From positions 1-6,522 of the forward strand of contig CAMFQI010000073.1 in the NCBI GenBank assembly GCA_945980015.1: a stretch of 6,522 nt of DNA, written 5' to 3'. Origin of the DNA: an uncultured Eubacterium sp. GTDB lineage: Bacteria; Bacillota; Clostridia; Oscillospirales; Acutalibacteraceae. Numbering within the stretch: the first letter of the stretch is position 1; each line of letters opens with the position of its first letter. Positions 1-5,119 of the stretch are shown piece after piece. The notes beneath the pieces were generated by a model. That model had not been told where the DNA came from, did not search any database, and worked only from the letters and a program-made list of their open reading frames with translations. Both the position numbers and the translations under genes were made by a program.

Positions 1-8
1 AACTATGG

Positions 9-15
9 AAAGGAG
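9..15 (+). promoter_or_regulatory. Shine-Dalgarno site of citrate synthase; decides the start
   Basis: AAAGGAG lies 7 bases before the ATG at 23. It overlaps the codons of a longer reading frame starting at ATG 5, which has no upstream ribosome site within the few bases visible. This favours the shorter protein beginning MPENFILP. Confidence 0.85.
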
Positions 16-22
16 AACAGTA

Positions 23-1390
23 ATGCCAGAAAACTTTATTTTACCGATTTCACCTAACGACCTTTCTAATTTATGCGGCGAATTAGAAAAGAATAACCAT
101 ATCAACCCTAAAGATTTTGACAAATACCATGTTAAAAGGGGCTTGAGAAACGACGACGGTACAGGCGTTATGGCGGGGCTTACGAGAATTTGCTCCGTTG
201 AAGGCTACTATATTTTAGACGGTGAAAGAACGCCAAAGGAGGGCAAGCTTTCTTATCGAGGCTACAACATAAAGGATATTATCTCGAATTGTGTAAATGA
301 GGAACGCTTCGGCTTTGAGGAGGTTGCTTATCTTTTGATTTTCGGAACTCTTCCGAATTCCGACCAGCTTGCAAATATCCGTCAGATTTTGGGAGAATGC
401 AGAAAGCTTCCCGATGAGTTTGTCGAGGATATGATTATGAAGCATCCGTCAAGGGATATTATGAACAAAATGGCGAGATGCGTTATGACGCTTTATTCGT
501 TTGATGAAAACCCCGACGATATTTCAATTCCGAATGTTCTTCGTCAGTCTCTTCAGCTTATTGCACAATTTCCGACTATTATGAATTCGGCTTATCAGGT
601 TAAGCGCAGAGCGTATTATAATAAGACGATGTATCTTCATCCGGTTGATGAGTCTCTTTCTGTTGCCGAGTCTATTTTGCGTCAGCTTCGTGCCGACAAA
701 AAATATACCGAGGAGGAGGCAAGACTGCTTGATATATGCCTTATGCTTCACGCAGACCACGGCGGTGGTAACAATTCCACCTTTGCAACCCGTGTTCTTA
801 CCTCAAGCGGCACGGATACTTATTCCGCTATTGCGGCAGGCTTAGGCTCGCTCAAGGGTCCTCGTCACGGCGGTGCAAACATAAAATGCGCTCATCAAAT
901 GGATTATATTATGGAAAACACACAGGATTCAACCGATGATGCACAGATTCGTGATATGCTTGCAAGAATTATGCGCCACGAGGCAGGCGACGGCTCGGGT
1001 CTTGTTTACGGTATGGGTCACGCAGTTTACACTATTTCCGACCCGAGAGCTGTTATTTTGAAAAATTCGGCAAAGAAGCTTGCGTTTGAACACGGCTTTG
1101 AGAAGGAATTTTTAACGCTTGACGCTATCGAAAGACTTACTCCAGAGGTGTTTGCCGAGGTTAAGGGCGTAGAAAAGGTTATGTGTGCTAATGTTGACCT
1201 TTACAGCGGACTTGTTTATAAGATACTCGGAATACCCGAGGATTTGTATACTCCTCTTTTTGCTTCGGCTCGTATTGCCGGCTGGTGCGCTCACAGAGTT
1301 GAGGAAATCATAACCTCGTCGAAGATTATGCGCCCTGCGTATAAGAGCGTGACAAAATCGAGAGAGTATATTCCTATGTCCGACAGATAG
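23..1390 (+). CDS. gltA: Citrate synthase (Si-type, citrate/2-methylcitrate synthase family)
   Basis: Predicted cytoplasmic enzyme condensing oxaloacetate with acetyl-CoA to give citrate, the entry to the oxidative TCA branch that supplies 2-oxoglutarate and glutamate in anaerobes. With the ATG at 23 the protein has 455 residues, normal for Firmicutes members. Family motifs are intact: HADHGGGNNST (H243, H246), GPRHGGAN with H282 (equivalent to E. coli H264), GMGHAVY with H333 (E. coli H305), DPR at 340-342, and VDLYSG with D392 (E. coli D362), so the His-His-Asp catalytic set is present. Substrate-binding arginines appear at R417 (FASARIAGW) and R437 (MRPAY). The E. coli HRVY motif reads HAVY here. 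An in-frame ATG at 5 is rejected because the purine-rich AAAGGAG (9-15) sits inside that extension, 7 bases before the ATG at 23. It is first of five close plus-strand genes; its promoter lies outside the window. 2-Methylcitrate synthase activity cannot be excluded. The family call is near certain, the exact substrate less so. Confidence 0.95.
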   Translation: MPENFILPISPNDLSNLCGELEKNNHINPKDFDKYHVKRGLRNDDGTGVMAGLTRICSVEGYYILDGERTPKEGKLSYRGYNIKDIISNCVNEERFGFEEVAYLLIFGTLPNSDQLANIRQILGECRKLPDEFVEDMIMKHPSRDIMNKMARCVMTLYSFDENPDDISIPNVLRQSLQLIAQFPTIMNSAYQVKRRAYYNKTMYLHPVDESLSVAESILRQLRADKKYTEEEARLLDICLMLHADHGGGNNSTFATRVLTSSGTDTYSAIAAGLGSLKGPRHGGANIKCAHQMDYIMENTQDSTDDAQIRDMLARIMRHEAGDGSGLVYGMGHAVYTISDPRAVILKNSAKKLAFEHGFEKEFLTLDAIERLTPEVFAEVKGVEKVMCANVDLYSGLVYKILGIPEDLYTPLFASARIAGWCAHRVEEIITSSKIMRPAYKSVTKSREYIPMSDR

Positions 1391-1402
1391 AATGTGCGAA
1401 AC

Positions 1403-1406
1403 GGAG
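1403..1406 (+). promoter_or_regulatory. Shine-Dalgarno site supporting a TTG start
   Basis: GGAG, 7 bases before TTG 1414. It is the only good ribosome site in the 23-base gap after citrate synthase and fixes the start of the membrane protein. Confidence 0.7.
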
Positions 1407-1413
1407 AACCGTA

Positions 1414-2013
1414 TTGAAAAATAAAGCCTATGCAAAAACGCTTGCTATTGCTTCGTCAATATGCTTGTTTTTGGATTTTATTTATTGTGCTGTCAGCCTT
1501 TATCGGCATATAGAAACCGCACAGTTCAATTTGATATTAGGCTTGTGCCTGTATGCATTGAGAGGTCTATTCGGACTCGGAGCCTGCGTTTGTATGATTA
1601 TGCTTGCCCTTTCGTTTGGCAAGCGCTCCGACTATGATTTTAAGCGGCTTTCGATTCTCAATGTGTTTCCGCTTTTGTGGAGTATGCTAAACGGCTTTTT
1701 CCTGCTTGTCGACTTTGAGCAGAAAACCGATTTTGAAAGCATTGTTTATTACATAACGGTATTTTCGTCTATAATAGGATTGTATTGCTTTGCGCTTGGC
1801 TTTGACAGGAACGACAGAGTTGGCTCAAAGGGTACGCTTTGCTTCGTTTTTTACGGTTCGATAGGTGTGCTCAATTTTATTTGCTGCCTGCTCGAAAAGA
1901 ATTCTGTTTATGAAAGACTTGTGCCGTCTGCGGCAATGATGATGTGCGGTCTGCTTTTGCTTACTGTCGGCGTTGACGCAGTAATGAAAACTCTGAACAA
2001 CAAGAGGTCTTAG
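1414..2013 (+). CDS. Six-helix integral membrane protein of unknown function
   Basis: I do not recognise this 199-residue protein. It is strongly hydrophobic, with about six predicted membrane helices near residues 8-30, 39-66, 79-99, 107-130, 139-160 and 171-190, joined by short loops. There is no signal peptide, enzyme motif or soluble domain. It is rich in Cys within or beside helices (for example C17, C25, C45, C58, C60, C153, C157, C158), but these form no metal-binding pattern I can name. The start is TTG at 1414, supported by GGAG at 1403-1406 with a 7-base spacer; no ATG fits. It lies 23 bases after citrate synthase and ends 2 bases before the AEC transporter's start codon, so it is probably co-transcribed and perhaps translationally coupled with the transporter. 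A role as a transporter accessory or membrane sensor is speculation from position only. That it is a real gene is supported by its SD, tight packing and clean membrane pattern. Confidence 0.8.
   Translation: MKNKAYAKTLAIASSICLFLDFIYCAVSLYRHIETAQFNLILGLCLYALRGLFGLGACVCMIMLALSFGKRSDYDFKRLSILNVFPLLWSMLNGFFLLVDFEQKTDFESIVYYITVFSSIIGLYCFALGFDRNDRVGSKGTLCFVFYGSIGVLNFICCLLEKNSVYERLVPSAAMMMCGLLLLTVGVDAVMKTLNNKRS
2002..2008 (+). promoter_or_regulatory. Shine-Dalgarno site of AEC transporter (TTG start)
   Basis: AAGAGGT lies within the last codons of the upstream membrane-protein gene and 7 bases before TTG 2016. It indicates that ribosomes ending the upstream gene pass directly over the next start region. 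Confidence 0.65.
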
Positions 2014-2015
2014 AT

Positions 2016-2954
2016 TTGTTAGGAGAATTTTTAGGTAATCTTCAAATTGTTGCCGTTCAGGTGATTATTCTGTATTTAATCGCCTTCGTCGGCTTCTTTG
2101 CGGAAAAATCGAAGATTTTTGTCCGTGCCGATGCAACAAAGCTTGTTGATTTGATATTTTATTTAATTTTGCCGTTTGCAATTATTAATTCGTTTCTTTC
2201 GATGGAAAGAACAAGGGAGCATATCAGAGGACTGATTTTATCCGTTTTGCTTGCGGTACTTACTCATATTCTCGCAATAGCAGTTGCGAGCCTTTGCTTC
2301 AGGAAACGACCGAAAGCGGAGCAAGGCATATATCATTACGCTATTGTATTTTCAAATGCGGCGTTTCTCGCTTTGCCGCTTGCACAAAGCGTTGTCGGTG
2401 AGGAGGGCGTGTTTTATTCCTCGTGCTATGTCGCTGTATTTAATGTTTTGGCATTCACCTATGGAATAAGCCGAATTTCAGGCGGAAAAGCAAAAATTAA
2501 TGTAAAAAGCCTGTTTTTGAATCCCGGCTCCGTCAGTGTGCTAATCGGTATACCTCTGTTTTTACTTCAGGTTAAGCTGCCCGATTTTTTGCTTGATACA
2601 ATGGCGAGAATCGGAGCGTGCAATTCGCCGATGGCTATGATAGTCTTCGGAACATTTCTTGCAAACTGTAATTTTAAGAATTTCTTTGCAAAAAAGGAAG
2701 TATATTTTGTGTCATTTTTAAGGCTTATCCTTATTCCGATTACGATGCTTTTTGTGTTTAAGCTTATCGGAGTAAGCGGAAATATGCTTATTGCACTCAC
2801 AATTTCGGCAAGTGCTCCTGTTGCAACTAACACGGCAATGTATGCCGCAAAATATGAAAACGATACTGCGCTGAGCTCTGAGCTTGTAGGTCAAACGAGT
2901 ATTTTTTCGATTGCTACAATGCCTGTAATAGTTGCACTTGCGCAGATGATTTAG
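2016..2954 (+). CDS. AEC-family (auxin efflux carrier) transporter
   Basis: A 312-residue polytopic membrane transporter of the AEC family, which in bacteria includes malate, malonate and other organic-acid carriers as well as many of unknown substrate. The expected ten helices are visible near residues 10-30, 40-62, 70-94, 106-128, 133-153, 170-188, 203-219, 229-251, 256-277 and 291-311, in two five-helix halves separated by a hydrophilic loop at about 154-168. Family signatures include NPGSVSVLIGIPLFLL after that loop (N169-P170), NSPMAMIVFGTFLAN (203-217), and SAPVATNTAMYAAKY (266-280) followed by ELVGQTSIFSIATMP. The length is typical. The start is TTG at 2016, with AAGAGGT (2002-2008) 7 bases upstream inside the end of the previous gene, only 2 bases after its stop codon. 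Placement downstream of citrate synthase hints at an organic-acid substrate, but the sequence does not show the substrate or the direction of transport. Confidence 0.9.
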   Translation: MLGEFLGNLQIVAVQVIILYLIAFVGFFAEKSKIFVRADATKLVDLIFYLILPFAIINSFLSMERTREHIRGLILSVLLAVLTHILAIAVASLCFRKRPKAEQGIYHYAIVFSNAAFLALPLAQSVVGEEGVFYSSCYVAVFNVLAFTYGISRISGGKAKINVKSLFLNPGSVSVLIGIPLFLLQVKLPDFLLDTMARIGACNSPMAMIVFGTFLANCNFKNFFAKKEVYFVSFLRLILIPITMLFVFKLIGVSGNMLIALTISASAPVATNTAMYAAKYENDTALSSELVGQTSIFSIATMPVIVALAQMI

Positions 2955-2965
2955 TAAGGTACGGT

Positions 2966-3949
2966 ATGAGATTTACTGATTTTGTTGGTAATGAAAAAAT
3001 AAAACAGCAGCTTTCGTTTTTGGAGGCGTCGGGCAGACTTCCTCACGCCTTTGTTATCGAGGGCGAGCAGGGAATGGGAAAGCGCACGCTTGCAAGGGAA
3101 ATTGCGCTCAATCTTTTTTGCAGAGGTGAGGATAAGCCCTGCCGTCAATGTTCTCAATGCTCAAAGGTGCTGAAAAATATTCACCCCGATATTTATGAAT
3201 ATTCGGCAACGGGCGGTGCAAGGAGTTTTCACGTAGACGTTGTGCGTGATGTAAAGGACAATGTTTATGTGAGCCCGAATGAAGCGAATTACAAGATTTA
3301 TATTTTGGGCAACTGTCAATGTATGAACGAAAGTGCCCAAAATGCCTTGCTAAAGGTTTTGGAGGAGCCGCCGGAGTACGCCGTATTCTTTTTGACGGTG
3401 GATAATAAATCCGCACTTCTTGAAACGGTGCTTTCAAGAAGCACTGTGATTACGGTTGAGGGAGTGAGTGCAAATATTGGCGCAGATTATATTTGCTCAA
3501 AAAATCCCGACATTGATTATGATGACGCACTTCGTGCCTGCACGGTATGGGGAGGAAATATCGGCAAAGCTGTCGAAAGCCTTACCGACAGTAAGCTTGC
3601 AAGGATTAATTCCATAGCCTGCGATATCTGTCAGGCACTGACCGATAATAATGAATACAGCCTGCTTTGTGCCTGCTCTGTTTTTGAAAAGGACAGGGAA
3701 ACGCTTGCGGCAAGCCTTGTTTTGCTGAAAACGATTTTTCGTGATGCTCTTGTCTTTTGCGACGGCTGTGATGTGCTTTCGGGCAATTATGAAATTGCAA
3801 AGGATTTCAGCACGAAATTCAGCAAAAGGAAAATTATGAATTTGATTTATGCAAGCGAAAATCTTTATAGGCTCACTGTTTCAAATGCAAATAACGGCGT
3901 TTTGATTACGAAGCTGTGCTACGATTTTCGCCGTGCAATAGGAAGATAA
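2966..3949 (+). CDS. holB: DNA polymerase III subunit delta' (clamp loader)
   Basis: Delta' subunit of the clamp-loader complex, which works with DnaX and delta to load the beta sliding clamp at the replication fork. The 327-residue length is typical. From the N-terminus: a clamp-loader AAA+ opening (FVGNEKIKQQL, 6-16), Walker A GEQGMGKRT (33-41), a zinc ribbon with C52, C59, C62 and C65 (same spacing as the family), then NALLKVLEEPP (126-136), a hallmark of delta'/DnaX, and the sensor-1 loop LSRST (156-160). Two departures are visible. The Walker B region YKIYILGNCQCMNESAQ lacks the usual acidic pair, and the SRC motif reads SRS. Both fit delta' acting as a structural rather than ATP-hydrolysing subunit (inference). 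The start ATG 2966 has AAGG at 2956-2959 six bases upstream; the gap from the AEC gene is 11 bases. The following gene is ricT, an arrangement known from Bacillus and relatives (holB-yaaT), which supports the call. Confidence 0.93.
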   Translation: MRFTDFVGNEKIKQQLSFLEASGRLPHAFVIEGEQGMGKRTLAREIALNLFCRGEDKPCRQCSQCSKVLKNIHPDIYEYSATGGARSFHVDVVRDVKDNVYVSPNEANYKIYILGNCQCMNESAQNALLKVLEEPPEYAVFFLTVDNKSALLETVLSRSTVITVEGVSANIGADYICSKNPDIDYDDALRACTVWGGNIGKAVESLTDSKLARINSIACDICQALTDNNEYSLLCACSVFEKDRETLAASLVLLKTIFRDALVFCDGCDVLSGNYEIAKDFSTKFSKRKIMNLIYASENLYRLTVSNANNGVLITKLCYDFRRAIGR

Positions 3950-3952
3950 TTT

Positions 3953-3965
3953 GAGCATTATGCTC
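3953..3965. repeat. Perfect 13-base palindrome between holB and ricT
   Basis: GAGCAT-T-ATGCTC is a perfect inverted repeat with a one-base centre, located 3 bases after the holB stop codon and 6 bases before the ricT ribosome site. As RNA it could form only a 4-bp stem with a 5-base loop, too weak for a terminator and not followed by a T-run. It could be a protein site, a small intercistronic hairpin or chance. Confidence 0.45.
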
Positions 3966-3971
3966 GTGAAT

Positions 3972-3975
3972 GGAG
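3972..3975 (+). promoter_or_regulatory. Shine-Dalgarno site of ricT; decides the start
   Basis: GGAG sits 6 bases before ATG 3982. It overlaps the ATG at 3970, which itself has no good upstream ribosome site (only the palindrome). This favours the shorter product beginning MTKVVGVRF over the four-residue-longer alternative. Confidence 0.75.
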
Positions 3976-3981
3976 AAAAAT

Positions 3982-4797
3982 ATGACAAAGGTTGTTGGAG
4001 TTCGCTTCAAGGATACGGGAAAAACCTATTTCTTTGATCCGGAAAAATTAGATGTACATAAGGGAGATACCGTCATTGTCGAAACCGCAAGAGGTATTGA
4101 AAACGGCGTTGCCGCTTCGGGCGTTCAGTCGGTTGATGATGACGAAATCGTAAGTCCTCTTAAGCCTATTATCCGAATTGCAAATGCAAATGATATGCAA
4201 CGCATAGAAAAGAATAAGCAAGCCGAAAAGGACGCATATTCGATTTGCCTGAAAAAGATAGAGGAGCATAAGCTTGATATGAGCTTGACAGAGGTTGAAT
4301 ATACCTTTGACGGTTCAAAAATAATCTTTTACTTCACGTCAGACGGCAGGGTGGATTTCAGAGAGCTTGTAAAGGATTTGGTTGCTACGTTCCACACGAG
4401 AATCGAGCTTCGCCAAATCGGTGTTCGTGACGAGGCGAAAATGATAGGCGGACTCGGTGTATGCGGCAGACCGTTTTGCTGCTCTACATTCCTTAATGAT
4501 TTCCACAGCGTCTCTATAAAAATGGTTAAGGACCAGGGACTTTCTCTCGCTCCGACGAAAATAAGCGGTTGCTGCGGAAGACTTATGTGTTGTCTGAAAT
4601 ACGAGCAGAATTCGTATGAATATCTCAATAAGATTACTCCGAGAGTCGGCACTGTTGTCGATTGCAGAGAGGGTAGGGGCGTTGTTGTTGACGCCGCCGT
4701 GCTGACCGGAAAGCTTAAGGTTCAGCTTGATTCCTCGCCCGAGGGAGCTTCTCCCGTAACCGTAAACAGAAGCGAGGTAAGAATTGTCAAGAAATAA
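3982..4797 (+). CDS. ricT: RicT/YaaT, PSP1-domain iron-sulfur regulatory protein
   Basis: A 271-residue member of the PSP1 C-terminal-domain family (YaaT/RicT). In Bacillus subtilis RicT works with RicA (YmcA) and RicF (YlbF) as an Fe-S-containing complex that promotes RNase Y-dependent mRNA maturation and influences sporulation, competence and biofilm formation. The PSP1 domain spans about residues 58-145. It is followed by the signature cysteine region: GVCGRPFCCSTFL with C161, C166 and C167, then VSIKMVKDQGLSLAPTKISG and CCGRLMCCLKYE with C197, C198, C203 and C204. Most of these cysteines match family positions that carry the cluster; C197 usually is not a Cys in homologues I remember (GLCGRLMCC), so it may be extra. 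The C-terminus forms a small beta-rich domain (about 218-271). An ATG at 3970 would add four residues but lacks its own SD. The gene lies 32 bases after holB, the same order as in Bacillus. No strong terminator follows. RicA and RicF are not in the window. Confidence 0.92.
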   Translation: MTKVVGVRFKDTGKTYFFDPEKLDVHKGDTVIVETARGIENGVAASGVQSVDDDEIVSPLKPIIRIANANDMQRIEKNKQAEKDAYSICLKKIEEHKLDMSLTEVEYTFDGSKIIFYFTSDGRVDFRELVKDLVATFHTRIELRQIGVRDEAKMIGGLGVCGRPFCCSTFLNDFHSVSIKMVKDQGLSLAPTKISGCCGRLMCCLKYEQNSYEYLNKITPRVGTVVDCREGRGVVVDAAVLTGKLKVQLDSSPEGASPVTVNRSEVRIVKK

Positions 4798-4810
4798 TGC
4801 TCAAAAACAC

Positions 4811-4839
4811 TTGCAATTTATTATTTTGGGTGTTATATT
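4811..4839 (+). promoter_or_regulatory. Predicted sigma-A promoter of the ferredoxin gene
   Basis: TTGCAA (4811-4816) and TATATT (4834-4839) are separated by exactly 17 bases. TG at 4831-4832 gives an extended -10 (TGTTATATT). Transcription should begin near 4846, leaving a 5'-UTR of about 44 bases. This is the only good promoter I see in the window, and it fits independent, high expression of the ferredoxin. It is predicted from consensus only. Confidence 0.7.
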
Positions 4840-4846
4840 AAGGTTA

Positions 4847-4865
4847 ATAGTTAATGTGTAACTAT
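4847..4865. repeat. Dyad at the start of the ferredoxin 5'-UTR
   Basis: ATAGTTA (4847-4853) and TAACTAT (4859-4865) form a perfect 7-bp inverted repeat around a 5-base centre, ATGTG. It begins at almost exactly the predicted transcription start. It could be an operator for a dimeric regulator, or a 5'-terminal mRNA hairpin that protects a short, abundant transcript. It does not match the Fur or Rex consensus sequences. AT-rich composition raises the chance of coincidence. Confidence 0.5.
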
Positions 4866-4874
4866 AATTCTGAT

Positions 4875-4880
4875 AGGAGG
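4875..4880 (+). promoter_or_regulatory. Strong Shine-Dalgarno site of ferredoxin
   Basis: AGGAGG, a full consensus site, lies 9 bases before ATG 4890. It is the strongest ribosome site in the window and fixes the start of the short gene. Confidence 0.85.
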
Positions 4881-4889
4881 TAACGTTTA

Positions 4890-5060
4890 ATGGCTTATGC
4901 AATTTCCGACGAGTGCATCTCTTGCGGTGCTTGTGCAGCAGAATGTCCTGTTGGCGCAATCGCTGAGGGTGACTCAAAGTATGAAATCGACGCTGATGCT
5001 TGCATCGAGTGCGGCGCTTGCGAAGGTGTTTGCCCGGTTGGCGCTCCTGCACAGGCATAA
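4890..5060 (+). CDS. 2[4Fe-4S] ferredoxin, clostridial type
   Basis: A 56-residue low-potential electron carrier beginning MAYAISDECISCGACAAE. It has two canonical cluster motifs: C9-x2-C12-x2-C15-x3-C19-P and C38-x2-C41-x2-C44-x3-C48-P. In the clostridial fold, the first three Cys of one motif and the fourth of the other bind each [4Fe-4S] cluster. The halves are an ancient internal duplication, each ending CPVGA. The protein is acidic and alanine-rich, ends GAPAQA, and has the standard family length. In anaerobes such proteins accept electrons from pyruvate:ferredoxin oxidoreductase and serve hydrogenase, Rnf or biosynthetic reductases; which partners apply here is not shown. The gene has a consensus AGGAGG, its own extended -10 promoter and a strong terminator, so it is probably monocistronic and highly expressed, although read-through from ricT (92 bases upstream, no clear terminator) is possible. 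The short length makes it easy to miss in automatic annotation. Confidence 0.97.
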   Translation: MAYAISDECISCGACAAECPVGAIAEGDSKYEIDADACIECGACEGVCPVGAPAQA

Positions 5061-5090
5061 TTGTACATTTATTTGATTTTTGTGCATAAT

Positions 5091-5119
5091 AAAAGAGAGG
5101 TTTTTTCAGCCTCTCTTTT
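5091..5119. terminator. Bidirectional rho-independent terminator between convergent genes
   Basis: AAAAGAGAGG (5091-5100) and CCTCTCTTTT (5110-5119) form a perfect 10-bp stem with a 9-base loop (TTTTTTCAG). On the plus strand the stem ends in TTTT and is followed by CATTTTGTTG, terminating the ferredoxin 31 bases after its stop. On the minus strand the same stem ends in TTTT and is followed by ATTATG, serving the O-antigen ligase-like gene. The TGA stop of that gene (5119-5121) touches the stem's last base. Confidence 0.9.

Noticed and set aside
1392..1424. Ten-codon frame (ATG at 1392) overlapping the TTG start of the membrane protein, as a leader peptide
   Set aside because: It has no Shine-Dalgarno site and no notable residue composition, and the GGAG lies inside it, correctly spaced for the TTG instead.
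1112..1435. Minus-strand 107-residue frame across the citrate synthase 3' end
   Set aside because: It lies opposite conserved catalytic motifs of citrate synthase and has no recognisable domain; it is a shadow frame.
4792..4826. Possible terminator after ricT: AAATAAT pairing with ATTATTT
   Set aside because: The 7-bp stem is purely A/T with a 21-base loop, overlaps the ferredoxin -35 region and has no convincing T-run in the right place. It is too weak to call.
4863..4868. Consensus TATAAT as an alternative -10 for the ferredoxin
   Set aside because: No acceptable -35 lies 16-18 bases upstream, there is no TG extension, and it would leave only about 14 bases before the start codon, cutting into the Shine-Dalgarno region.
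4801..5058. Antisense 85-residue open frame opposite the ferredoxin
   Set aside because: It is a mirror of the ferredoxin coding sequence, Arg/His/Cys-rich in the pattern typical of antisense frames, with no recognisable domain; the sense strand has perfect ferredoxin motifs.
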